A stretch of DNA of 64,000 nucleotides. It comes from Aliamphritea hakodatensis. Its GTDB lineage: Bacteria; Pseudomonadota; Gammaproteobacteria; Pseudomonadales; Balneatricaceae. Under the pieces are notes generated by a model. That model was not told the origin of the DNA and searched no databases. It saw only the letters and a list, made by a program, of their open reading frames with translations. The translations under genes and the position numbers were made by a program. How positions within the stretch are numbered: position 1 is the first letter of the stretch; every line of letters starts with the position of its first letter. Of this stretch, positions 1-8,316 are shown in pieces. The stretch spans positions 4,030,001-4,094,000 of the forward strand of contig NZ_AP025281.1 in the NCBI RefSeq assembly GCF_024347195.1, in the 5' to 3' direction.

Positions 1-641
1 CGGCGATCCCGTGATTCTTTATCATAGGTGTCTTCAACCCGGCGCTTAAAATCTCCCAGCTGTTCTTTCAGCGGTGTCAGCAGATTACCAAGCGCATCGC
101 GGTTTTCATCTTTGAAGGTTTTAGACTTTTCTGAAAAGATTTTGTTAGCCAGATTCTCAAATTCACCTTTGAGCTGATCCCGGGCATCGTTTAGCAGCTG
201 CACTTTCTCATGATGAGCCGCCCGCTCGCTCTGTAATTTGGCCTGCAGTTCCGCATTGCGGGCCTGATGCTGATTCTGGCTCAGACGCAGCTCATTCTGT
301 TCGGTCAGTAATTGGGCGTAATCATCTTCCAGACGCTGTTTTTGCAGGCTGATTTGTTGCAGCCGAACCTCTTCCAGTTCCAGACGACGGATCTGTTCAG
401 CTTTTTCATCCAGAGACAGTTGCTGCTCAGAGACTTTCTCATCAACGTCTGAGCGGGCCTCTTTGGCCTCTTCCAGCTTATCTTCCAGCTGGCCAATTTT
501 GACGTACTGCTGGCTCTGCATCAGCTGCGCCTTACGCTTATGCTGCTGAATACGTAACGTCATCAGCAGCATACCAAACAGCGTACCGGCAATAGCGCCG
601 ACCGTGAGGATAACTATTGGCTGTTCAAGAAATTCATTCAT
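1..641 (-). CDS. rmuC: DNA recombination protein RmuC (N-terminal part; cut by left window edge)
   Basis: The first 213 codons are visible; the C-terminal nuclease-like domain lies beyond the edge. Residues about 8-28 form one membrane helix, followed by a long charged coiled coil rich in Q, E, K and R, then the start of the conserved RmuC core with the motif LLTPLKEQLGDFKRRVED. RmuC is known to limit recombination at inverted repeats, but its biochemistry is not settled. The start at 641 is supported by a GGAGG (652-656) ten bases upstream. The membrane protein gene at 678-1034 lies 36 bases upstream on the same strand, so the two may be cotranscribed. The family call rests on domain order plus the core motif. 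Confidence 0.9.
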   Translation of the reverse strand, partial: MNEFLEQPIVILTVGAIAGTLFGMLLMTLRIQQHKRKAQLMQSQQYVKIGQLEDKLEEAKEARSDVDEKVSEQQLSLDEKAEQIRRLELEEVRLQQISLQKQRLEDDYAQLLTEQNELRLSQNQHQARNAELQAKLQSERAAHHEKVQLLNDARDQLKGEFENLANKIFSEKSKTFKDENRDALGNLLTPLKEQLGDFKRRVEDTYDKESRDR

Positions 642-677
642 GGTGCAACAACCTCCGTGTCTGGCCCGGGTGACCCC

Positions 678-1034
678 TTACCAGAAATAATATAAAAGAC
701 CGATAGCCGCAATGTTCAGTGGCAACATCAGGAACAGGTTCTTCAGATCTCCCAGAATACGCTGGGTAATCCCTACAGATATCGCCGGAAAACTGAGCAC
801 TAAGCTGCTTGCCGGAATCCACCATTCTAACAGACGGAAACCATATGCCATGGCACCAATGAGCGTCAGTGCAGCAAGGTTACCGATCATAATAACCGTC
901 ACCTGACCATTTTTACTGTGCATAAAGGCTGGCTTATCTTCCTCTGCCAGCTTATTCAGCTGACCGGCACTGAGTGCTGCAGACATGGACACGAAGCCAC
1001 TGAACAGAAAGATAAATAAAGGCTCAAATAACAT
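678..1034 (-). CDS. small inner-membrane protein of unknown function
   Basis: A 118-residue protein with about three to four hydrophobic segments: roughly residues 3-22, 46-66, 70-90 and 98-117. A short charged loop (residues 27-41, with EEDK) separates the first two. There is no signal peptidase site and no catalytic motif that I recognise. It lies just upstream of rmuC on the same strand and may be cotranscribed with it. I cannot name a family. The good coding length, the start close after the neighbouring gene's promoter region and the hydrophobicity pattern support a real membrane protein. Confidence 0.7.
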   Translation of the reverse strand: MLFEPLFIFLFSGFVSMSAALSAGQLNKLAEEDKPAFMHSKNGQVTVIMIGNLAALTLIGAMAYGFRLLEWWIPASSLVLSFPAISVGITQRILGDLKNLFLMLPLNIAAIGLLYYFW

Positions 1035-1224
1035 ACAGGTTTCCTGACAGGCAAAAATGAGCCGCTATTGTAAAAGATTTTTGCAACAGCAGCAGGCTTT
1101 AACTGAATTTCATCGCAGAAAAGCCGGTCAAAATGTTATTATGCGGCGAATTTTTAGTGCATCAAACGGCATTGCCTGCTGCCCTGACACATACCGGCAG
1201 AACTGCCGTCCGAAGAGAGACATT

Positions 1225-1866
1225 ATGAGCCAGTACCTGGTCAACGAAAGTATCGAAGATTACGCGTTTATTCACACCGGTGAAGAGCCCCCGCTATTGC
1301 AGGAGCTGATCGATAAAACCAATGAAAATATGGGCTGGCCACAAAAACTGTCCGGTCGCCTGGTTGGCCGTACCCTGAAGATGCTGAGTGCAATTCATCA
1401 GCCCAAAACGGCCCTTGAAATCGGCATGTTCACCGGTTACTCGGCACTTTCCATCGCTGAAGGCATGCCTGAAGACGGCAAACTGATCTGTTGCGAGACG
1501 AACCCACGGGCGATTGATTTTGCCAAAACATTTTATGACCGCAGCGAACACGGCCATAAGATTGAAGTCATCTTCGGCAAAGCACTGGACACCATCCGTG
1601 AACTGGATCTGGAACTGGATTTCACCTTTATCGATGCCGATAAACGTAACTACCTGAACTATTACGAAGAAGTAAAAGCGATGACCCGGGTTGGCGGTCT
1701 GATCATCCTCGACAATGTCCTGTGGTCCGGTAAAGTTGTCCAGCCTGAATCCGATATCGATGACATTCTGGTTGAAACCAACCGCCGCATTGCTCAGGAC
1801 CCTGACGTCGAAAACGTCTTCCTGACCGTCCGGGACGGCCTGAACGTAGTGCGTAAAATTCGCTGA
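1225..1866 (+). CDS. class I SAM-dependent O-methyltransferase (CCoAOMT-like, methyltransferase family 3)
   Basis: A 213-residue cytosolic protein. The SAM-binding motif ALEIGMFTGYSALSIA is at residues 63-78, the acidic metal/catalytic motif FIDADKRNY at 135-143, and DNVLWSGKV at 163-171. This order matches bacterial catechol or caffeoyl-CoA-type O-methyltransferases, which methylate hydroxyl groups using a divalent metal. The true substrate cannot be read from sequence. The frame is open upstream to 1057, but ATG 1225 has a GAGAGA just upstream and gives the family's usual length, so the longer form is not used. The next gene follows after 16 bases and is probably cotranscribed. Confidence 0.9.
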   Translation: MSQYLVNESIEDYAFIHTGEEPPLLQELIDKTNENMGWPQKLSGRLVGRTLKMLSAIHQPKTALEIGMFTGYSALSIAEGMPEDGKLICCETNPRAIDFAKTFYDRSEHGHKIEVIFGKALDTIRELDLELDFTFIDADKRNYLNYYEEVKAMTRVGGLIILDNVLWSGKVVQPESDIDDILVETNRRIAQDPDVENVFLTVRDGLNVVRKIR

Positions 1867-1882
1867 TCCGGAGCGCGCCTTT

Positions 1883-2284
1883 ATGAAATTTATTCTGCGT
1901 CCCGGCCAGCAACCTGAATGCCTGCCGGCTGACTCTGACCTTCAGCCGGCAACTGACGAACAGTTAATCAGCTCCCCGGAACAACTGTTAGCGGTTTACC
2001 GTGATACCGAGACTGATCAGCCACTGTACAGCCAGCTGCAATACATCCGGGACCAGTATCTGGATGACCTTGACCTGGTTAGCTCCCGCAACGAAATTTA
2101 CGGCCTGATCTTCTGGCTGCTGTTCGATAAAAATATCAGTTATGCCGGTGAATCTCTGGAAGAAACCGCCGACCGGCTCAGTGATCTGGATATCGATTCT
2201 GACAGCGACATCTACACTGAAGTTATCTTCCATTTAAAAGACGCCGTTGACCGGCTATACGAACTGGAACTGGACGAAGACTGA
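1883..2284 (+). CDS. conserved-type acidic protein of unknown function
   Basis: A 133-residue, strongly acidic soluble protein with no signal peptide or membrane helix. The C-terminal half carries runs of Asp and Glu (SDLDIDSDSDIY and ELELDED). The middle contains a hydrophobic stretch, IYGLIFWLLFD, that is probably a buried helix. It starts 16 bases after the O-methyltransferase gene and is followed 38 bases later by ydbH, so it sits in a possible operon with both. I do not recognise the family and propose no function. Confidence 0.72.
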   Translation: MKFILRPGQQPECLPADSDLQPATDEQLISSPEQLLAVYRDTETDQPLYSQLQYIRDQYLDDLDLVSSRNEIYGLIFWLLFDKNISYAGESLEETADRLSDLDIDSDSDIYTEVIFHLKDAVDRLYELELDED

Positions 2285-2322
2285 AACAGCCAGGGTAAGA
2301 CAACGAACAGGGAGGCACGGTA

Positions 2323-4785
2323 TTGATTAGACGCACAACCCGGATATTACTGTCAGCCCTGTTTATTGCCTTTGCATCAGCACTGATCATCACGCTGCTT
2401 GCCAGTTATTTCTACTGGCAGCAACTTATTCCCTGGGCCGCTGAACGCTGGCTGCAACAGCATCGCTGGGAAATCACCGAAATACAGGGCACCGCCCCCT
2501 CCACAAAAGGCTGGCAGATAGACTCCCTGAGCCTTCAGCAAACCTCACCGACAGGTGAAAATACTCAGCTGCACCTGAACGGCCTGAACCTCAGCTGGGA
2601 TATATCCCGCCTGTATACAGAGGGGAAACTCGAACGTATTGAACTGCAAAGTGCAGATATCCGCCTGACTCCCACACCCGCAGAGACAACTTACGCACCA
2701 CTGGATCTGAGACCCTGGCTGTCACCGGCCATCATCAGCCAGTTACCGGCGGCCGATATCCGGCTCAGCAATCTCAGCATCCGGCGTGAACAGGCCGGGG
2801 AAAACACTCATATACTGACCAGTCTGTCTCTCGTTAACGGCACCCTGGACTGGCAAAGCCAGCTGATTGTACTGCCGGATTATCCGGCACTGGAAGGCCT
2901 GACAGCCACTCTGAACGCACAACTCACAGACCAAACAAGCGCTGCGGAACCGGCGCTTCAACTCAGCCCGTTTAATCTGGATATCCGCCACCGCGAACAG
3001 CCGTTGCTCAGCAGCCGGGGCGACCTGAGCCTCGGAGACACCATCCGTTTAACCGCCGAACACCGGATAGAATTACAGCTACTAATAAGTGTGCTGCAGA
3101 AAATACCAGGCTCCGGCATCACCGATGCTCTTCTGCCCTGGGCCAGCGGTACGCTGAATATAGCAGGCACAACATCCCTGCAGCCCGACTTTAACCCGGT
3201 AGCACCGTTACAAAGCCTGCAACCTGAAAGCGAGCAAACCGTCTCACTGACTATCCCGCCGGTTGCGCTTTCTGAAACAGGGCTTGCAAATGTATCCGGG
3301 CACGCAGGGCTGGAGCTTGTTGCTGATATTTCACTCACCCCGCAAATCCTGAAACTCACAGTGAATGACACCAGGCTGACAGTGACTGATTTACAGACCC
3401 CATTGCTGAACAGCCAGAAACTGCGCCTGTCACTGCAGCCCGCCACCGGTATTCGGGTGCCGTTGGCAGACCTGAACAATCCGGACCTGGCACTGCAAAT
3501 GCCGGCAACAGTGTTTAAGTTACACAGTCAGGACAGTGCGATCATATCCGGTCAGCAACCATGGTCCGTCAGCCACCAGCCAATACAGTTAACAACCGAT
3601 ACATTTGCCCTGTGCATTGCAAACATATGCCCGGCAGACGCTCTGAAAATAACCGGGACACTTGAGGCAAAAAAAGTTCTGATCAGCCACCCTGATTTCC
3701 CCTTACCCGAAGCCAGCCTGACCAGCCAGTGGCAACTGCATCAGGAAAGCCACACCGCCGATTTCACACAACAGTTTCGCCTGCTGCTGGCAGATCCGCT
3801 GCTGCCCGGCGGGCAGCAATTAATACGGGGCAATTCCCGCACTCAGAGCCGTGCCGGTCCGCCTTTAACAACGGCAAACTGGCAACTGAAACTCACCTCA
3901 CTGGACGGCGCAGAGAATCTGATAAAACGCTATTACCCGGATCTTCCGGAAGAACTGGCACTGAACGGCGGCAGCCTCAGCCACCAGGGCGCTTTACATT
4001 TTGAAAACAACCGGCTGGCATTACGGTTACGGCAACGGGTAGAAAATCTCAGCGGCCAGCTGGAGCAGAATTCGTGGGGAGGGCTCAACTGGCAATCAGA
4101 TTTTCGCCGCAGTCTCAGCGGAAACCTGCGAGATGATGGCAGCCTGAATGTCGACTATATTGCCGCCGGCATCCCCATCGAACAGTTCAGCAGTCACTAT
4201 CAGCTTCGCCCGGTAAAAGGAAAATCCAAAAGCCTACAGCTGCGGTTAACCCAGCCTCAGGCACAATTATTAGGCGGTGAAGTACTGGCTGAAGACTTTG
4301 TTATCAGTGAATCATTCGGATTGAATACCCGGCTCACCCTGAAAAATATCCAGCTTGCCGATGTACTGGCACTGGAACAACAGGAAGGCCTTACCGGCTC
4401 AGGAACCTTACAGGGCAGTATTCCGCTGAACAAAACCGCCGTGGGGTTTCAGGTCACTGATGGCCGGATTTATAACACCGGAACCGGCTGGATCAGATTC
4501 CGGCCAACACCGGAATTAACAGCCCTTGCGAAAAGAACACCCGGGCTGGATACGGCCTTCAAAGCGCTGGAAAACCTGCAGTACTCACAGCTAAACATCG
4601 GCGTCGATTATCAGCCGGATGGCAGCACCCGGCTCAATACCCGGTTAAAGGGACTGAACCCGGACTGGAATGCCGGCCAGCGAATAGAGTTCGGCATCAA
4701 CATCGAAGAGAACTTATTACAATTAATCAAGGCTTTACAGTACACGAACAAATTGACTCGCAGCCTTGAGAAGCGTTACCGTTAA
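2323..4785 (+). CDS. ydbH: YdbH family protein (AsmA/TamB-like intermembrane lipid transport)
   Basis: An 820-residue protein with one N-terminal membrane anchor (residues about 7-29), followed by a long periplasmic beta-rich region without cysteine motifs. In E. coli, YdbH spans the periplasm and works with the lipoprotein YnbE to move phospholipid toward the outer membrane, partly redundant with TamB and YhdP. The C-terminal region around TGSGTLQGSIPL and NTRLKGLNPDW resembles the conserved YdbH (dicarboxylate-transport-like) domain. The start is TTG 2323, chosen because GGAGG (2311-2315) is placed correctly before it. Genes for YnbE and YdbL follow directly, which strongly supports the call. 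It is slightly shorter than the E. coli protein. Confidence 0.9.
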   Translation: MIRRTTRILLSALFIAFASALIITLLASYFYWQQLIPWAAERWLQQHRWEITEIQGTAPSTKGWQIDSLSLQQTSPTGENTQLHLNGLNLSWDISRLYTEGKLERIELQSADIRLTPTPAETTYAPLDLRPWLSPAIISQLPAADIRLSNLSIRREQAGENTHILTSLSLVNGTLDWQSQLIVLPDYPALEGLTATLNAQLTDQTSAAEPALQLSPFNLDIRHREQPLLSSRGDLSLGDTIRLTAEHRIELQLLISVLQKIPGSGITDALLPWASGTLNIAGTTSLQPDFNPVAPLQSLQPESEQTVSLTIPPVALSETGLANVSGHAGLELVADISLTPQILKLTVNDTRLTVTDLQTPLLNSQKLRLSLQPATGIRVPLADLNNPDLALQMPATVFKLHSQDSAIISGQQPWSVSHQPIQLTTDTFALCIANICPADALKITGTLEAKKVLISHPDFPLPEASLTSQWQLHQESHTADFTQQFRLLLADPLLPGGQQLIRGNSRTQSRAGPPLTTANWQLKLTSLDGAENLIKRYYPDLPEELALNGGSLSHQGALHFENNRLALRLRQRVENLSGQLEQNSWGGLNWQSDFRRSLSGNLRDDGSLNVDYIAAGIPIEQFSSHYQLRPVKGKSKSLQLRLTQPQAQLLGGEVLAEDFVISESFGLNTRLTLKNIQLADVLALEQQEGLTGSGTLQGSIPLNKTAVGFQVTDGRIYNTGTGWIRFRPTPELTALAKRTPGLDTAFKALENLQYSQLNIGVDYQPDGSTRLNTRLKGLNPDWNAGQRIEFGINIEENLLQLIKALQYTNKLTRSLEKRYR

Positions 4786-4850
4786 GTGCTGGAACCTGCA
4801 GACAGGAACCGGATACGTCTGAAAGGTTCTAACAGGTATTGGAGAGACCT

Positions 4851-5063
4851 ATGCTCATAAGACTGGTTATGAAATTCTGGCGAAGTACCGGCGTAATACT
4901 CGGTATTTGCATCTTATTATCTGCCTGTGCCCCAACGGTACAGGTCGCTGTTCCCAACGAACCCATCACAATCAATCTCAATGTCAAAATTGAACACGAG
5001 ATTCTGGTGAAAGTTGATAAAGAAATTGATGACCTGTTTACAGAAAACAGTGACTTATTCTAG
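4851..5063 (+). CDS. ynbE: YnbE family outer-membrane lipoprotein
   Basis: A 70-residue lipoprotein. The hydrophobic signal (residues about 12-25) ends in the lipobox LLSAC, with Cys26 as the predicted lipidation site. The mature part contains PTVQVAVPNEPITINLNVKI, typical of YnbE. In E. coli, YnbE multimerises by beta-strand stacking onto YdbH to complete an envelope bridge. A TTG at 4839 would add four residues, but ATG 4851 is preceded by GGAGAG at the right distance and is preferred. ydbH ends 65 bases upstream and ydbL begins 10 bases downstream, giving the conserved three-gene order. Confidence 0.92.
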   Translation: MLIRLVMKFWRSTGVILGICILLSACAPTVQVAVPNEPITINLNVKIEHEILVKVDKEIDDLFTENSDLF

Positions 5064-5073
5064 GAGCTAAATA

Positions 5074-5421
5074 ATGATCAAATGTGCATTAAAAACCGTT
5101 ATGAAGCCGCTTATTCTGCTCACCTTAATGGTTAGCCTTGCCAATACCGCCTGGGCTTTAAATCTTGATGAAGCCAAATCCCAGGGACTGGTCGGCGAAT
5201 TATCCAATGGCTATCTGGGGCTGATCAAAAACGGCAACTCTGCTGTAAAAAACCTGGTTGATGACATTAACCGCAAACGCCGTGCCGCATACGCAGCTAA
5301 AGCCCAAAAAGCAGGTGTCGAATTAAAAATAATTGAAATTCGTATCGGCGAACGCTTGCAAGAACGCGCTAAGAAAGGCGAATATGTCCAGCGCAGTAAC
5401 GGTCAATGGCAAAAAAAATAA
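5074..5421 (+). CDS. ydbL: YdbL family periplasmic protein (DUF1318)
   Basis: A 115-residue protein with a signal peptide (residues about 10-28, ending ANTAWA). The mature domain contains LDEAKSQGLVGELSNGYLG and a C-terminal GEYVQRSNGQW, both characteristic of DUF1318/YdbL. In E. coli, YdbL is a periplasmic accessory that modulates assembly of the YdbH-YnbE bridge. The start codon follows an AGGAG that overlaps the stop of ynbE, so translation is probably coupled. The stop is followed by 84 bases without an obvious terminator before the DsbB-like gene. Confidence 0.92.
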   Translation: MIKCALKTVMKPLILLTLMVSLANTAWALNLDEAKSQGLVGELSNGYLGLIKNGNSAVKNLVDDINRKRRAAYAAKAQKAGVELKIIEIRIGERLQERAKKGEYVQRSNGQWQKK

Positions 5422-5505
5422 CAATAATCTGAAAGCTTTCGCGGTGAAACCAGCGCAGACTGAGTGCCCACAGAGGCACACCGGGTAAGACTTTCCTAAA
5501 AGTGA

Positions 5506-6042
5506 ATGGGTAAAGAAGTGAGCACCTTTGGAGTAACGGGACGCCCCTCTTATCGATCGAATAACCTGCTGGGATTTGTAATATGCGCCGGCCTGCTGGC
5601 AGCGATAAATATCTACATAAGCCCGCTGATTAACCTGGCAGAATGTGCCCTGTGCACAGTCACCCGGCTGACACTTGTTGCAATGGCCGGGCTGTTTTTT
5701 CTGGGTTTCATATTTAACAGCATTCCCTGGTTACAACGGTTATTCTCGATTTTTAATCTGTTGCTGATAACACTCGCAGCAACCGCCAGTATCCGTAATC
5801 TGGCACAAGAATCACGTACAGCAGCTGAACAGTGTACCCAGCCGGTGGTTGATATACTGAAAATCAATAACCTGGACGGCATTATCGCCGCGTATCAGAA
5901 TGCATCTGTTTGTCAGGTACAGGAATGGCAGCTTGGCGTGTTAAGCTACGCCCACCTTTCTCTGATAGCTCTTGCAGGCCTGACGGTTGTTGTATGGAAA
6001 TTAATGACAAAAAGAGCCCGGCGCGACACGTTCTTCCGCTGA
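5506..6042 (+). CDS. DsbB-like disulfide bond formation protein
   Basis: A 178-residue inner-membrane protein with four predicted helices (about 20-40, 48-70, 76-94 and 142-164). After helix 1 there is a CxxC motif (ECALCTVTRLTL), matching the quinone-side cysteine pair of DsbB, and the second periplasmic loop carries two more cysteines (AEQC and SVCQVQEW). DsbB reoxidises DsbA and passes electrons to ubiquinone. The four-cysteine layout supports this chemistry, but the protein is divergent and may serve a dedicated partner. GTG 5518 is an alternative start. Its 3' end overlaps the start region of the LpxR-like gene, suggesting translational coupling. Confidence 0.75.
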   Translation: MGKEVSTFGVTGRPSYRSNNLLGFVICAGLLAAINIYISPLINLAECALCTVTRLTLVAMAGLFFLGFIFNSIPWLQRLFSIFNLLLITLAATASIRNLAQESRTAAEQCTQPVVDILKINNLDGIIAAYQNASVCQVQEWQLGVLSYAHLSLIALAGLTVVVWKLMTKRARRDTFFR

Positions 6043-7115
6043 GCTCAAAATTGAACTGCCTGTTACTGTGCGCCGGACTGATATCCGCAACAGTACAGGC
6101 AGCAGAACCCGCCCCTGAAGATTCCCAGTCCCTGGCGCCTGAATGGGCGGAAAACGGTACCCTTAACCTCTACTTTGAAAATGATCTGTTTGCTGAAACC
6201 GATCAGAATTATACCAACGGTATACGGGCGTCTTACGTTACCGGCGACCTCACCAGCTTTTTAAACGATCCCGAGCTGCCGGAATGGATCCGTCGCTATA
6301 ACACCCTCATTAACCCGCTGCTCAACTGGCACAATCCGAACATTAACCCGCAGGAAACACACCGCAACCTGGTGGTAACCTTTGGACAGCAAATATTCAC
6401 CCCCAGTGACATCGACCGCACCACAGTTGACCCGGACGACCGCCCTTATGCAGGGTGGCTGTATCTGGGACTCGGCTATAACCAGAACAATGATCGCTGG
6501 ATGGACTCTACCCAGCTAAACATAGGTGTTATTGGCCCGGCGGCACTGGGCCAGGAAGCCCAGGATTTTATTCATGACCTGCGCGGGTTTGAAAAATTCA
6601 AAGGCTGGGATAACCAGTTGGATAATGAGCCTGGTTTTCAGTTCGTCTACGAAACCAAGTACAGACAGGACGACTACCGGCTGATTGATGACCTGAATTA
6701 CGATGTTATCTATCACAGTGGTTTCAGCCTCGGGAACGTCGCCACCTATCTGAACGCCGGTGCAGAGTTGCGTATCGGCTGGAACCTGCCAAACGACTTT
6801 GGTACATCCACCCTGCGCCCCGGTGGCGACAACAGCGCACCGGGCCGGTATAAACTGGGGACAACCACCAGCGTCCATACATTTTTCTCTGCCGATGCGC
6901 GGCTGGTTGCCAGGGACATATTTCTCGACGGCAACACCTTCAGTAGCAGCCATTCCGTCGACAAAGAATATCTGGTGGGCGACCTTGCTGCCGGTATTGC
7001 AGTATTAAGTGGCCGCTGGAAAATTGCCTATGCACAGATTTTCCGCACCAAAGAATTTAAGGGCCAGCCGAGCAGCCACAGTTACGGATCGTTATCCATT
7101 ACATATAATTTCTGA
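5994..7115 (+). CDS. LpxR-like lipid A deacylase (DUF2219 outer-membrane barrel)
   Basis: A 373-residue outer-membrane protein. After a signal peptide ending about TVQA, the mature N-terminus has the motif LYFENDLFAETDQNYTNG, the active-site Asn-Asp and TNG signature of LpxR, which removes the 3'-acyloxyacyl chain of lipid A. Later segments DDRPYAGWLYLGLGY and KGWDNQLDNEPGFQF are also typical. The protein ends in an aromatic barrel terminus (SITYNF). The chosen ATG 5994 overlaps the DsbB-like gene by 49 bases; TTG 6051, right after that gene's stop, is a serious alternative and would give a shorter signal peptide. Deacylase activity is inferred from the family. Confidence 0.85.
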   Translation: MEINDKKSPARHVLPLSSKLNCLLLCAGLISATVQAAEPAPEDSQSLAPEWAENGTLNLYFENDLFAETDQNYTNGIRASYVTGDLTSFLNDPELPEWIRRYNTLINPLLNWHNPNINPQETHRNLVVTFGQQIFTPSDIDRTTVDPDDRPYAGWLYLGLGYNQNNDRWMDSTQLNIGVIGPAALGQEAQDFIHDLRGFEKFKGWDNQLDNEPGFQFVYETKYRQDDYRLIDDLNYDVIYHSGFSLGNVATYLNAGAELRIGWNLPNDFGTSTLRPGGDNSAPGRYKLGTTTSVHTFFSADARLVARDIFLDGNTFSSSHSVDKEYLVGDLAAGIAVLSGRWKIAYAQIFRTKEFKGQPSSHSYGSLSITYNF

Positions 7116-7197
7116 TAAGCAGCGATACTGCCCCCCGTGTGCTACTATGCCGCCATCTGTAACACTCGCTTATCCAATTGATTAAATAGGTATTTTT

Positions 7198-7956
7198 GTG
7201 ACCAAATTTCGCCCCTGCATAGACCTCCATCAGGGTCAGGTAAAACAGATTGTCGGTGGCAGCCTGAACGATCAGGGCGCTGACACAAATTTTGTCAGCC
7301 AGCATGATGCCGCCCACTACGCCAACCTGTACCGTCAGCACAACCTGACCGGAGGCCATGTCATTGCACTGGGCCCGGGAAATAAAGAACAGGCACTCAA
7401 CGCCCTGTCACAATGGCCTGACGGACTGCAGTTTGGCGGTGGCGTCAATGCAGAAAACGCTGCAGAATTCCTGGCAGCGGGCGCATCCCATGTCATCGTC
7501 ACCTCTTACCTGTTCGAAAACGGTCAGTTCAGCTGGCAGCGGCTGGAAGAAATCAAACAGATTACCGGTGCTGAGCGGCTGATTCTTGACCTCAGCTGCC
7601 GCCGCACCGCATCAGGCTGGAATATTGCCACCGACCGCTGGCAAACCGTTACCGATACCCCGGTTAACGCAGCAACGCTGGCTTCCTTAAGTGAACACTG
7701 CGCTGAATTTCTGATTCACGCAGCGGATGTTGAAGGGCTGCAGGGCGGCATTGATGAAGATCTGGTCACCCTGCTGGGTGAGGCCTGCACCATTCCTGTC
7801 ACATACGCTGGCGGCGCCCGCAGCCTTGAAGACCTGAAACTGGTCGATACCCTGTCCGGCGGCAAAGTTGATCTGACCATTGGCAGTGCGCTGGATATTT
7901 TTGGCGGTAAAGGTGTCACACTGGAAGACTGTATAAACTGGAATAACCAACACTGA
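7198..7956 (+). CDS. hisA: phosphoribosylformimino-5-aminoimidazole carboxamide ribotide isomerase, eukaryotic type (HisA/HIS6)
   Basis: A 252-residue TIM barrel that catalyses the fourth step of histidine synthesis, the ProFAR to PRFAR isomerisation. Features match the fungal/plant HIS6 branch rather than standard bacterial HisA: FRPCIDLHQGQVKQIVGG at the N-terminus, TNFVSQHDAAHYANLY, the second-Asp strand LILDLSCRRT, FLIHAADVEGLQGGIDE, and VDLTIGSALDIFGG near the end. The catalytic Asp candidates are in CIDLH and LDLSC. The start is GTG 7198. No other his gene lies in the window, so it is a stand-alone locus. Whether the genome also has a bacterial hisA cannot be seen here. Confidence 0.9.
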   Translation: MTKFRPCIDLHQGQVKQIVGGSLNDQGADTNFVSQHDAAHYANLYRQHNLTGGHVIALGPGNKEQALNALSQWPDGLQFGGGVNAENAAEFLAAGASHVIVTSYLFENGQFSWQRLEEIKQITGAERLILDLSCRRTASGWNIATDRWQTVTDTPVNAATLASLSEHCAEFLIHAADVEGLQGGIDEDLVTLLGEACTIPVTYAGGARSLEDLKLVDTLSGGKVDLTIGSALDIFGGKGVTLEDCINWNNQH

Positions 7957-7966
7957 TGTCGTCACC

Positions 7967-7992
7967 GAACCGGGGCTATAAACACCCGGTTC
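7967..7992 (+). terminator. hairpin after hisA, possible weak terminator
   Basis: GAACCGGG (7967-7974) is the perfect complement of CCCGGTTC (7985-7992) across a 10-base loop, starting 11 bases after the hisA stop. There is no T-run, so intrinsic termination would be weak; it could instead protect the mRNA end. Confidence 0.35.
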
Positions 7993-8040
7993 AGCTAGTA
8001 GAGGCGATGATAGTTAAACGCTGAAAAAAGCCGGATCCGC

Positions 8041-8304
8041 ATGACAACACAGACATCTTCCGCCGGTACAGGAGCAGGTATCTGCAGCTGTGCAATGGCA
8101 CTGGCCGGAATATTCTTCTGGGGCATTATATTTGTCCCCCTTGCTTTTCTGTTCATGCTACCCGGCTTTTTACTGGCGATTATTAACGGCAGCCGGGCAG
8201 GCCTTGGCTATAATTTTCTGGCACTGCTGCTCACCATTGCCGCCATTGTCACCTCACCGGTGCTGCTTGGCGTCATTGGCCTCAGCAGCCTCGCTATTCT
8301 GTAA
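8041..8304 (+). CDS. small hydrophobic membrane protein of unknown function
   Basis: An 87-residue protein with three closely packed hydrophobic segments (about residues 12-30, 31-50 and 55-86). There are Gly- and Ala-rich turns and almost no charge except Arg52. The upstream ribosome binding site is weak. The DUF4197 gene begins 12 bases after its stop, so the two are likely cotranscribed. I recognise no family. The reading frame is clean and ends with a spacing typical of an operon, which favours a real gene. Confidence 0.6.
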   Translation: MTTQTSSAGTGAGICSCAMALAGIFFWGIIFVPLAFLFMLPGFLLAIINGSRAGLGYNFLALLLTIAAIVTSPVLLGVIGLSSLAIL

Positions 8305-8316
8305 ACGGACATCACT

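Noticed and set aside
1057..1224. 56-codon N-terminal extension of the O-methyltransferase
   Set aside because: Sequence does not fit the family, and ATG 1225 has a proper ribosome binding site.
2958..3479. 173-codon ORF antisense to ydbH
   Set aside because: Shadow frame rich in Cys and Ser with no start signals; ydbH is supported by operon context.
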